From the NCBI GenBank assembly GCA_003024985.2, contig PXIH01S0000445.1: a DNA stretch of 14,397 nucleotides. One strand, given 5' to 3'. The translations under genes and the position numbers were made by a program. Positions 1 to 9,369 of the stretch are shown one piece after another. Below the pieces are notes generated by a model. That model worked only from the letters and a program-made list of their open reading frames with translations. It was not told the DNA's origin and made no database searches. Source of the stretch: Euperipatoides rowelli. Lineage: Eukaryota > Onychophora > Udeonychophora > Euonychophora > Peripatopsidae. Each line of letters opens with the position of its first letter. The stretch's first letter is position 1.

Positions 1-176
1 TATTTATTAAAATGTAATATACCATACTATCCTATATTCACATATTATAATGCTATAACCATATTATAAACATTTTAAAATTATAGTAAACTAATTTTAT
101 AAGTGGCAACTCAATAAAAAAAACTACAATGACTCCAGTTATTGAACTTCTTTAATTATGAGTCAGATTTTGTGAT
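1..176. other. AT-rich flank, no gene seen
   Basis: AT-rich sequence to the left of the first minisatellite. I see no open frame of note, splice signal pair or repeat structure. Confidence 0.5.
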
Positions 177-1157
177 TAGTGTCTGTGTAGCAAACTCGTT
201 TGTGTCTGTGTAGCAAACTGACTGTCAGCATAGCAAACTCACTTGTGTCTGCATAGTAAACTTATTTGTGACTGCATAGCAAACTCATTTATGTCTGCAT
301 AGCAAACTCAATTGTGTTTGTGTAGAAAACTCACTGGTATCACATACCAAACTCACTTGAGTCTGCATACCTAAAGTCATTTTTGTGTCTGCAAAGCAAA
401 CTCATTTGTGTCTGCACAGCAAACTCATATGTGTCTGCACAGTAGTCACTTATGTCTGCATAGTAAAATCACTTGTCTGCATAGAAAAATCACTTCTGTC
501 TGCATAGCAAACTCACTTGTCTGCATAAAAAACTCATTTGTGTCTGCATAGTAAAATCAATTGTGTCTGCAGAGAATCTCACTTGTGTCTGCATAGCAAA
601 CTCACTTGTGTCGGCATAACAAACTCACTTGTGGCTGCATAGTAAAATCACTTGTGCCTGCAGAGAAAACTCACTTGTGTCTGCATAGCAAACTCACTTG
701 TGTCTGCATAGCAAACTCACTTGTTTCTGCTTAGCAAACTCACTTGTNTCTGCTTAGCAAACTCACTTGTGTCTGCATAGCAAACTCACTTGTGTCTGCA
801 TAGCAAACTCACTTGTGTCTGCATAGGAAACTCACTTGTGTCTGCATAGTAAACTAACTTGTGTCTGCCTAGAAAATTCAATTGTTTTTATGTAGCAAAC
901 TCATTTGTGTCTGTGTAGCAAACTACCTTTTCCAGCATAGCAAACTTATTTGTGTCTCTATAGCAATCTCACTTGTGTCTGAATAGAAAATTTATTTGTG
1001 CGTGCATAGCAAACTAATTATTGTCTGCATTGCAAAATTATCGGGTCTACTTAGAAAATTCACTTATGTCTTCATAGCTAACTCACTAACTTACATCTGC
1101 ATAGAAAACTCATTTGTGTCTGTGTATCAAATTCATTTGCATAGCAAACTCCTTTCT
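177..1157. repeat. 23-bp minisatellite array, about 42 degenerate copies
   Basis: Tandem repeat with a 23-bp period whose most constant core reads CTGCATAGCAAACTCAC on the plus strand. The middle (about 590-850) is nearly homogeneous. Both ends are degenerate, with single-base changes and short indels such as CTGTGTAG for CTGCATAG, the usual pattern of an array homogenised from the centre. Because 23 is not a multiple of 3, no frame stays open across the array. The short open stretch at 996-1193 is a by-product. There is one ambiguous base at 748. No function is implied. Confidence 0.97.
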
Positions 1158-2870
1158 CACTTTACACCAGAAACTCCAATGACAATGGTTTGAGGGATTG
1201 TCTGAAGAGAATGATTAAAATAATATCATTCAGGTTTATTGATTCATTATTTTAGATTAGGATTGGAGTATAATTATTGATTGAGAAAATAGTATGGCAG
1301 TCAATGCTAATAAATAAAGCTCTACCCACAATTGTGTAAAGTAATTTGCTTTGCATATACAATCTGTGGGTTATACAATATACATGTTATTTTTGTGCCT
1401 GGTATCCTCGCTGCCAAAATAAGCCATTATAATTATAAAAAAAATTAGTGTCATCTTCCTCTTTACCGCCAGTCAAAAAGGCCAATTATTTATTTTTCCT
1501 GAAATCAACCAACTTGACCTTGTTATTGTATGCTGGATTTGTTACTACGAGAGCACACTCTATGCTGTGTATCTGTTATTGTGGTAAGTTACCTTCTTTA
1601 CTTACCTGCGTCTATTTTGATATTGTTTTAGTCTGAGTTGAACTCTCCTTAAAGAATTTATTTACCATATGTGTTTTTGTTTCTTCAATACATTCTTCGG
1701 TAACTGGGCCCACCGCATCATTGTCTTTGGCACTGATGTTAAGGCCTCGTTATAGGACATAGAAATTATGATTCCCCCCTTCCCTTATATTTAAGTCAGT
1801 TGTTGAAGGGTTAATACCCTAAACATATTTTTATCTGATTAATTAACAAAATTAATAAACAAATAAACAACATAATAAATTAAAAGGGATAAAACTGATT
1901 TTAAAATTTCTATATTAAAATATTTAACCGTTTTTATATTTTGAATTTAAGTAGAAATAAATTTCAATTTATTTTTGGAATTTATTCTCCATTCAAAGTG
2001 CTATCAAATTTGTTTGACAGTGGTGGGAATTGGTTTATCAAAATAAAATATAAAAAAAATATAAATCCAATATATTCTTTTTTTTTTTTTTGTATGTGAT
2101 TATTGTCTAATAATAAAAATTGAATCAGCCCCCTAAGGGATTATTTTTACTTTGACAATAAAGCTTACTGACATCTTTTTTTATAATTATTATTTAATAA
2201 ATCAACCAATCAGAAAACAAGAATCGCGTCATAAATAGTTGCCAGGGTTAATATTATTTTTAATAAATTGAATTCTTCATTTTCATCTTAACTTCTGATT
2301 TTTTAAATATAGAGATGTTCCCTTTTACATATGAGTTTTAAATTATTATGGAGATGGCCCATTTACAAGTAGTTTTGAATTCGTAATCTCAGTCATCGCC
2401 AGATCTTTTAATTTAATATAATCTCCATGCTGTATGGAAGCAAGCGAGTACCAAGGTGGTATTATACAATTTAATATACCCCCCCCCCCTCTATTATTGA
2501 ATGTTAAATTTTTTAGAATGGTTAAAAAATTATATTTTTTCTCAACTTATCTTTTTTTATTTTATTATTTTTTATTTTCAAATTTCTTCAACCGTTTTAT
2601 CACAAAACTACCATCAGCTACTGAAAAAAACATTATGGTTGTTAATTTAGTCAAGCAATATAGATTTCTAAGTCATTTATTAGTTGTGAACAGTTCTTGA
2701 CAAGGTTAGGATATATAAAATAAATTATTTGTTTCCTTCAAATCCCTCCAAACAATGAGAAATTAGATTATCTTATTTTAATTGTTCATAGAATAATAGA
2801 GGGCAGTACTGTACATATCAATTTTCCATTAAATTATTGTACCTCTTGATTATCATCGGGTGAAGGAATA
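1158..2870. other. Gene-free AT-rich stretch
   Basis: No gene could be supported here. The stretch contains a 14-T run (2078-2091), an 11-C run (2479-2489) and many short A/T runs. The open stretches at 1448-1636 and 2434-2700 are low-complexity (F/L/Y-rich from T runs) and lack family resemblance. A short palindrome AGGGT-TAAT-ACCCT lies near 1807-1820, and a related AGGGTTAA occurs near 2245, but they do not form convincing transposon ends. Confidence 0.5.
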
Positions 2871-3275
2871 ATTATTGCACCTTATGTTTATCATAGGGTC
2901 GGGCATAGTTACTTATTGTTTTGTAGGAGTTAGGGTTCAAAGTTGGGAGAATGTTAGGACTGTAAAATAAAATATGGCTTTGAAACCAGATGGCGCTAGT
3001 CATTGGTCTATACAAATACAAAGGAACAAACTGTCACACATTTAATGGATCCAGTGATCCTCAATCCTTGTGAGACTAATGTCTTGAAGGCAAACTTATT
3101 TCCATGAACTACCATCAAAACATGCCAATCACGTGTGACTGTGGGCCACATGAATGAATGGATTGGCTGTCATATTCTCTTATTTACAGTCTTAACCTAA
3201 ACTTCAATGCTGAACCCTAACTACTAAGTAATACATAGCTCTGCCCCAACCATAATGATAACCAAGCAGTGGAAT
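2871..3275. mobile_element. MITE-like element with long imperfect inverted repeats
   Basis: The arms at about 2871-2968 and 3181-3275 are imperfect reverse complements over roughly 90-100 bp. The clearest paired blocks are GTAGGAGTTAGGGTTCA (2923-2939) with TGAACCCTAACTAC (3211-3224), and GACTGTAA (2958-2965) with TTACAGTC (3184-3191). Pairing weakens outward and may reach about 2846 and 3303. The centre is about 210 bp of unique sequence without an open frame. Short non-coding length and long inverted arms suggest a non-autonomous DNA transposon or foldback element. I could not fix exact ends or a target duplication, so the superfamily is open. Confidence 0.65.
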
Positions 3276-3385
3276 AAACCTGCTTGGATCATTTTGATCC
3301 TTTTTACATTATTTCCTTCAACCCAATCAGGAGATGACTCCAGTTTACATCCCCCTTCCCCCCATCCAAGATGGCAGCCAATTCC

Positions 3386-3560
3386 AGACGTAAATTAGCA
3401 ACCAATGTCCGTAATATTGAATTATTATTAAAAATATCAATTCAAATATTTAATAATTATGACAAATAACAATTCAACATAATGGATTAATATTAAAAAT
3501 AATAATTAAATATTACGGACATTAGAAATATGTCTATTAATTACCAGTAATGTACGTCTA
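3386..3560. mobile_element. Small foldback/MITE-like inverted repeat
   Basis: A perfect 15-bp inverted pair, AATGTCCGTAATATT at 3404-3418 and its reverse complement at 3509-3523, continues inward imperfectly for another 15-20 bp of A/T sequence. A second outer pair, AGACGTAAATTA (from about 3386) with TAATGTACGTCT (about 3549-3560), nests around it with unequal spacing. The loop is AT-rich and non-coding. The nested pairs suggest a short foldback element or a MITE remnant. No target duplication was found. Confidence 0.6.
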
Positions 3561-3671
3561 TTATAATAAACAATATCAATTATCTACTAACCTTAAAACT
3601 ACAATAACTTATATATAAAAGAAACTATTTTTAGAAACTTTAAGTGTTGTTTTCGCTTAGAGAAAAAAAAA

Positions 3672-3772
3672 ATTATGCCCGTGTAACAGGCTTAAACAAA
3701 AAAAAAATGTTTAATGCCCGTATAATGGGCTTAAACAAAAAAATGTTTGATGCCCGTGTAACGGGCTTATTC
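3672..3772. repeat. Three tandem copies of a hairpin-bearing repeat of about 36-39 bp
   Basis: Three units each carry a 15-nt near-palindrome: 3677-3691, 3716-3730 and 3752-3766. Each is followed by GGCTTA or TTAAAC and an A run. The third is a perfect 6-bp stem with a 3-nt loop, GCCCGT-GTA-ACGGGC. The second pairs with a G-T wobble and the first has one mismatch. Unit spacing is 39 and 36 bp, the difference lying in the A-run length. A frame open through the units (3644-3829) reflects the repeat and has no recognisable domain. Confidence 0.8.
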
Positions 3773-3804
3773 GCTAGCAATGTATTAATTGAAAACTATA
3801 AGCA

Positions 3805-3932
3805 CTGTATTAGTGAAGCGCCATATTAACGAAGTGCCATATTATTGAAGATGTATTAGTGAGGCGCCAGTTTAGCAAAGCGCTGTATTAAGAAAGGACC
3901 TTATCAGCGAACCGCTGTATTAGCAAAGTGAC
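3805..3932. repeat. Degenerate tandem repeat of about 16 bp, about 8 copies
   Basis: Successive diverged units of 14-18 bp follow the pattern TATTAGCGAAGCGCC, for example TATTAGTGAAGCGCC, TATTAACGAAGTGCC and TATTAGTGAGGCGCC. Copies diverge strongly, so the array is old. It starts about 30 bp after the hairpin repeat at 3672-3772 and shares no obvious unit with it. Confidence 0.7.
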
Positions 3933-3986
3933 ACAAAGTGTATACTGATTTTTGTAGCACTAATAAAAATTCTAATATGTTTTACT

Positions 3987-4332
3987 GGATACAGTTCCGA
4001 GAACTTCTTAAGATCACTCGAATCCAACAGATTTACGACATTGTAGACTACTTTTAATATTATTTATTAAGTACAATAAAATGCAGATTTACATTCTTAA
4101 TCTTTATCCTAACTTGAACCCTTACTCCAACTTTTCTGTTTTAACACTAAATGAGACATTAGACAATAAAAACTAAAGTAATATATTTTTTTACACTCCT
4201 AACCTGAATCCTAACTCCGGTTACCATAGTTTAATGCTAAATGCATACATAAAAAACAACCACCTGGGCATGTATTCAATGTGCATGTACCAATATAGTT
4301 TCAGGTAAGACAGTTCTCGGAACTGCATCCTT
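3987..4332. mobile_element. MITE-like element with 24-bp terminal inverted repeats
   Basis: The left end (3987-4010) begins GGATACAGTTCCGAGAACTT. The right end (4306-4330) is its imperfect reverse complement, beginning GGATGCAGTTCCGAGAACTG when read inward on the minus strand; both then share CTTA. The terminal motif is itself a palindrome, CAGTTC-CGA-GAACTG. Inside are two loosely related segments (about 4099-4150 and 4193-4235) with CCTAAC-type sequence and a TTTAA..CTAAATG block, but no coding frame. TTTTACT lies directly left (3980-3986) and at 4333-4339 on the right, a possible 7-bp target duplication if two extra T bases belong to the element. Superfamily not assigned. Confidence 0.7.
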
Positions 4333-4406
4333 TTTTACTAATTTACTGCAAGCAGCCCCAATGTTTACAATAGCAGGATTGTTGATGATTGATTAAATAA
4401 TCTTAC

Positions 4407-4546
4407 CTTCCACAGCAAAATCTATTGCTGATCCCTTTGCCCTCTTCAGTTTTAGCTTGATCAGCTTGGGCAAATTTTTCAAGGAAGGAATCAGGCCTAG
4501 GAGGGGGTTGAGAGGTTGACTTATGTCCAGCCCACCCACGAACAAG
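4407..4546 (-). CDS. Probable internal coding exon of an unidentified host gene
   Basis: Read on the minus strand, this 140-bp segment is preceded by a T-rich tract ending TTTTCAG (AG at 4547-4548) and followed by GTAAGA (donor GT at 4405-4406), both close to animal splice consensus. The frame with phase 0 at the acceptor is open throughout and encodes about 46 residues. It starts LVRGWAGHKS, passes through a proline-rich stretch (QPPPRPDSFLEKF) and an acidic/lysine segment (KTEEGKG), and ends NRFCCGR, leaving a split codon (140 = 46 codons + 2 nt). Composition is markedly richer in G+C than the flanks. Beyond both splice sites the same frame runs into AT-rich sequence, as expected for an exon. 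I do not recognise the protein family, and no partner exon is certain in this window. It sits just right of the MITE at 3987-4332. Confidence 0.55.
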
Positions 4547-4642
4547 CTGAAAAATAAAATGAAACAAAATTACAAAGTTAAAATACTGAATTAACAGATT
4601 CATATATTTGTAATGAAAAAAATTTAAAATTAGCTAACAAAG

Positions 4643-4702
4643 TATTATTATTATTATTAGCATTATTATTATAATTATTATTTATTATTATTATTGTTAT
4701 TA
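4643..4702. repeat. Imperfect (ATT)n microsatellite
   Basis: Run of ATT/TTA trinucleotides with occasional interruptions such as AGCATT and GTTATT. It lies in the putative intron upstream of the minus-strand exon. Confidence 0.9.
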
Positions 4703-5411
4703 GAATTTATTTGTAATAAAAAAGAACCATTAGAATATGGGAACATAAATTTTCTAAAGGTCCTATCCCCGGAGGATATATATATATCTGTTTACAAATT
4801 ATGTGAATATATAAGAATGGACAGTATAGAGCGTAATTAGCATAAAATACGAACACATAAAGTTAATATAAAAAAGTTAATATCTTATGATAAACCAAAT
4901 AGGTGATGAGAGAAACAAATGCATAATTACACCAAATGTTAACCACTAGGCTATACAACGTTACCATCCGGATGTGACCATTCTTTACTAAGATCAAATG
5001 TAATTTCAAATTCTATTGCATTAACTCTAAGTTGCATTAAATTGTAAAATCACTGATGGCAGTCTAGAATAAAACAAATGATAACATAATGCTTTGAAGT
5101 CATTAAGATCAATATATATATTCACTGCAGCTGTTAAACACGATGGAAAAACAGAGGAGGCCAAACACACTTTAGTCCCTTTTACTAACAGTTCCAATGG
5201 AACCACAATGAAATCATCAGTCAAAGGTTCATGGAAAGAATCTTTACTGTTGTTATGAGATGATATGTTCTAATCATGAACCCACTGCGCACAACTTGTC
5301 CGCAATGCATAATGATAAATTAAACCTTGATGAGTACATTATAAGAATATGAAAAGAAGATAAATAATATACATATGTTAGTAAGCTATATACTAGACAA
5401 AAGGTTACAAA
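4703..5411. other. Intergenic or intronic sequence, one weak minus-strand coding hint
   Basis: Mostly AT-rich with a short (TA)n near 4779-4788. On the minus strand, about 5140-5265, an open frame contains segments such as DSFHEPLTDDF and VVPLELLVKGTKVCLASS, which look more protein-like than the surroundings. An AG lies just upstream of it (reading GATTAG on that strand), but I see no strong donor. It is on the same strand as, and upstream of, the exon at 4407-4546. I do not call it as a gene. Confidence 0.3.
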
Positions 5412-5465
5412 CAGACATCTTCAGCACCATTACTGAATGATAAGTAATGGTGCTGAAGATGTCTG
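5412..5465. repeat. Perfect 23-bp inverted repeat with 8-nt loop
   Basis: Arms 5412-5434 and 5443-5465 are exact reverse complements around the loop GAATGATA. The arms start CAGACATCTTCAG. Outside the perfect stem, GGTTACAA (5403-5410) and TTGTTACC (5478-5485) could pair again across an asymmetric bulge. A transcript would fold into a very stable short hairpin. It could be a recent foldback insertion, the centre of a larger palindromic element, or a small-RNA precursor. Sequence alone does not decide. Confidence 0.9.
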
Positions 5466-7483
5466 CTTGATGAAGGTTGTTACCGAGTAGTCAAAGAATT
5501 TCATTAATTATGATTGTCAGGGCCTTTAATAAGATATATCGTAGATTGTTAATGAATAACATATTTGTCAGTGTTATTTGTCTATTAGGAATAGGTTGAT
5601 ATCATTTAGTGCTAGTTTATCGATTAATAAGCAGCAGTTGAATAGCCATTAAGAACTATCTCTTTGTACACACACACATACACTCATAAAACTTATTTTT
5701 TGAGAGCTGTGCAAGCGTGCAGCTGATAATAGTTATGTTGAATTTAAGCTGAATATTTTAAAAAGGTTTTATTTAGTAAACTATTGTGTTAGGTTGTGTA
5801 GCTTTCAAATAGTGATCATAAATGTATTAAGAACTGTTTGAGATTGGAAAAAAGATTGCTTAAAATGGTTTTCTCTATCAAGTTTTACAAAAGATTTGTG
5901 AATCTCAAGAAATTATGTTTTAAAATTGAGGGCATTTTGAACTAGAGACATTCGATTCAGAATGATCAATGTTTAAATATTATGCCAAAGATTTATCCTT
6001 ATGATTTCATCATTGCTGGTTTTTAAACCTCATAATCAAAGGCAGATAGTTAATAATCTAAAGAAACTTTGAAGGAAAAATGATGCCACTAGTAATACGT
6101 TTGAGGATTGGCGGTTTTGGAATCTATTTCCATTTGCACTAGTATGTGGTGAAATGGGAAAGATTTTAGTTATCCTTATAAGCAGAAGCAATAGGAATGA
6201 ATAATGAAACAAAACACTGAAGATTTAAAGATTTATGTGGGTTCATAATATCTTTATTTGAAAATAGGAAAAAAAAAAGCTGAGTAATGTTGAACTTTCA
6301 TGTCTTTTATTGTAATATAATGTCTTAATAAAGTAATGTTTAAAAAAAACAACTTATTTTTCTAACATTTTTTAAATTTATTTATTTTATTTTTTACTTT
6401 TTAATATTTTTAACATTACCATCCCTTTTTAGTGGTGAATTTAGAAATCACTTCTCCTAGCTTCCACCTGGTTTCCAATGAATTTACAAAAGATATATTT
6501 AAAATGAAAAGTTTCAAAAATAAATTAAATATAAGAAATAAAAACTGAAAACCATAAAGAGCTTTTGGGAGTTTGCCTGCAAAACTTGTCCCCCCCCCTT
6601 CCCCCTCATTACAGGCTCATCTTCCTGAACTCCTGCATAGACAAAATGACTGGACCCCTTGCTGGACCCCTATTAATTAATTCTACATGAAATTTCCAGG
6701 GTTCTACTTCATAAAAAAGGAAAAGTAATTTCATGACCTGCAGACGTGTGAAAATCAACGTTTTATCACATAAAGAAATGAAAATTGCTGCAAAATCTCT
6801 ATCCAAATTTCTTCTATATACTGTATAAACAGTAGATTTTAAATTCCAAAATGTATTTTTTATTTTAAAATCGAACATGTTTTTTTTTATGCTATAAAAG
6901 TTTACTATTTCAATAAATGTTTCTTTAAATATATATGAATGTATTTGTATTATTTTTTCTTCTTCTTTGAATACTAAGATTTTTTTTTTTTTTTAAAAAA
7001 AAAAACGTAATAAAACATTAAACATAGGAAGTCGACTCCATTTTGTAAATCCAACTCTGGGCTTGTCAACAGAATCAACCTTCCTTTACTTAGTCAATGT
7101 AAGTACAATGACTTTCAGCTTCAGAAAAGAGACATTCAATTTCATGGCACAGATATCTTCTTTTTTTTTCTTTTTTTTACCCAAGTACTTTCAAAGGATT
7201 CAAAAGATTTGTGTAAACATCACAAACAAACGCAACAGCATGAAAAAAAAAAAAAATCAGTTTAAAAAATAAATAAAGCATTTCTACTCTTATTTTTACT
7301 TCGAAGAATTTTTAAATAATAAAAGCTTTTAAATAATATTTCTTGTTCTTTCATTTTCAATTAGGCAATTTTACCTTTACTTCCTTCATAAGTTAAAATT
7401 AAAATTGAAATTTTTATTATCTACTAATTTTAAAAAATAATAGTAATATAATATTGGATCATTTTTTGGCAACAGTTAAATTA
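5466..7483. other. Gene-free AT-rich stretch
   Basis: No gene or named element could be supported. There are long A and T runs (for example around 6980-7005 and 7160-7178), a C-rich tract (6590-6598 and 6601-6605) and a short (CA)n near 5670. A minus-strand frame at 6609-6878 (89 codons) is the most protein-like stretch, with mixed composition towards its end (for example EPWKFHVELINRGPARGPV). It has no family I recognise and starts in A/T runs. I leave it uncalled. Confidence 0.45.
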
Positions 7484-8156
7484 TGTGAATCATTTATCCC
7501 TGTGTATTTATAAAGGGCATCATTTAGCCAATTCGTATTTAGAGAGGGCATCGTTTAGCCGTGTCTATTTATAAAGGACATCGTTTAGCTGTGGGTGTAT
7601 TTATAAAAGACATCATTTAGCCATGTGTATTTATAAAGGTGTCATTTAGCCATATGAATTTATAAAGGGAATCATTTAGCCAAGTGTATGTATAAAGGGC
7701 ATCATTTAGCCATGTGATTTTATAAAATGCATCATTTGGCCATATGAATTTATAAAGGGCATCATTTAGCCATGTGTATTTATAAAGGCTTCATTAGCCA
7801 TGTGTTTTTATAAAGGGCATCATTTAACCATGTGTATTGTAAAGAGCATCATTTGTCTGTGTGTATTTATAAAAAGCATCAATTAGCCATGTATATTTAC
7901 AATGGGCATCATTTAGCCATGGCCCGTGTGTATTTATAAAGGGCATCATTTAGCCTTTATATTTACAAAAAGCATCATTTAGCTGTGTCTATTTATAAAA
8001 GAAATCGTTTAGCCTTGTTATTTATAAAGGGTACCGTTTAGCCGTGTGTATTGATAAAGGGCATCATTTAGCCATGTGTATTTGTAAAGGGCATTGTTTA
8101 ACCATGTGTATTTATAAAAAGCCCCATTTAGCTGTGTGTATTTATAAATAGCATCA

Positions 8157-8160
8157 TTAA
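8157..8160. repeat. TTAA target duplication, left copy
   Basis: TTAA directly left of the MITE at 8161-8390. It matches the copy at 8391-8394. TTAA target sites are the hallmark of piggyBac-type transposition. Confidence 0.85.
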
Positions 8161-8390
8161 CCCTTTCCACTCCACGGACGGTATTATACCAACATTTTTA
8201 CTTTATAATTATCAATTAACCAATCATTGTTAGCCTCAAAAATGCTTTAAATTAATAACATTTATGTTCAAAGGGACTAAAATATATTTGTTTTTAATCT
8301 TTCCAAATGATTTTNAAAAAAAACAAAAAATTAAAATCGGGGGATTTAAAAGAATGCAAACAAGACAATTTTCAATTGGAGTGGAAAGGG
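8161..8390. mobile_element. piggyBac-like MITE, 230 bp
   Basis: The ends are perfect 14-bp inverted repeats, CCCTTTCCACTCCA on the left and its reverse complement TGGAGTGGAAAGGG on the right, flanked by TTAA on both sides. A CCC-initial end at a TTAA site is typical of the piggyBac superfamily. The inside is AT-rich, has no transposase frame and holds one ambiguous base (8315), so it would depend on a transposase supplied elsewhere. It lies inside the 30-bp minisatellite, whose register is preserved across it. That shows a clean insertion into an existing array. Confidence 0.85.
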
Positions 8391-8394
8391 TTAA
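8391..8394. repeat. TTAA target duplication, right copy
   Basis: TTAA directly right of the piggyBac-like MITE, followed by GCCATGTG of the minisatellite unit. Confidence 0.85.
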
Positions 8395-9178
8395 GCCATG
8401 TGTATTTATAAAGGGTATTATTGTCTATCCATGTGTATTTATAAAAGGCACCATTTAGTTGTGTGCATTTATAAATAGCATCTTTTAGCCATGTGTATTT
8501 ATAAAGGGCATCATTTAGGCATGTGTATTTATAAAGGGCATCATTTAGCTTTGTGTATTTATAAAAGGCAATGTTTAGCAATTTGTATTTATAAAGGGCA
8601 TCGTTTAGCCATATGTATTTATAAAGGACATCGTTTAGCCATGTGTATTTATAAATGACATTATTTAGCCATGTATATTTATAAAGGGCAACATTTAGCC
8701 ATGTGTGTTTATAAAAGGTATCATTTAGCAATATGAATTTATAAAGGGCATCATTTAGCCATGCATTTTTATAAAAGGCTTCATTTAGCCATGTATATTA
8801 TAAAGAGCATAATTTAACCGTATGTATATATATATATAAAAAGCATCATTTAGCCATGTGTATTTATAAACGACTTCATTTAACCATGTGTATTTATTTA
8901 TAAGAGAATCATTTAGCCATGTATATTTACAAAGGGCATCATTTAGCCATGAGTATTTGTAAAGGACATCATTTAGCCATAGCCAGTGTGTATTTATAAA
9001 TGGCATCATTTAGTCTGTATATTTATAAAGGGCATCATTTAGCTTTGTGTATTTATAAAGGGCACCATTTAGCTGTGTGCATTTATAAATGGCATCGTTT
9101 AGCCATGTGTATTTATAAAGGGCATCATTTAGCCATGTGTATTAAAAAGGGCATCGTTAGCCATGTTTATAAAGGTGA

Positions 9179-9339
9179 GGAGCAGCATTAGTCTTTTATT
9201 TTAATAGAATAAGGGATCATCCATATAATGCAGTAGATCAATTTTTCCTATTTTTCAATCACCCCCCCCCCTAGTCGTCTTCACAACTTGTCACACAATT
9301 TAATACTCTCTAGATGAAATTACATCACAAATTTTTGCC
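9179..9339. other. Junction between minisatellite and LINE
   Basis: Unique AT-rich sequence with a 10-C run (9262-9271). The LINE probably begins in or just before this stretch, but its amino-terminal coding part is too decayed or truncated for me to place the boundary. Confidence 0.4.
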
Positions 9340-9369
9340 CAGCCTCTTCTTCCACACAACAAAATGTAT

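Larger units (their letters stand above)
7484..9178. repeat. 30-bp minisatellite array, about 48 copies, interrupted by a MITE
   Basis: Tandem repeat of period 30 bp with core CATCATTTAGCCATGTG followed by TATTTATAAAGGG. Units vary by point changes and by small indels (for example ATG GCCC GTGTG near 7919). The array is split at 8161-8390 by a piggyBac-like MITE and resumes in register. Since 30 is a multiple of 3, several frames stay open by default. On the minus strand they give a 10-residue periodic peptide with the pattern YKYTWLNDAL (8372-8731 and 8785-9009); on the plus strand, MCIYKGHHLA (9000-9191). Length changes and stops in other units argue that these are not maintained proteins. 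Confidence 0.97.

Noticed and set aside
1448-1636. Candidate exon on either strand around the TTTCAG/GGTAAG-like signals
   Set aside because: Splice-like motifs occur but no frame carries family resemblance, and acceptor and donor do not pair consistently with an open frame.
1807-2250. Possible piggyBac-like pair of TTAA-CCCT motifs
   Set aside because: The two ends do not match beyond a few bases and are spaced differently from TTAA, so chance is the simpler explanation.
3644-3829. 61-codon frame across the hairpin repeats
   Set aside because: The peptide repeats exactly as the DNA repeat does and has no domain.
6609-6878. 89-codon minus-strand frame with mixed composition near its end
   Set aside because: No recognisable domain, it starts in A/T runs, ends beside a C-rich tract, and has no splice or promoter context that I can defend.
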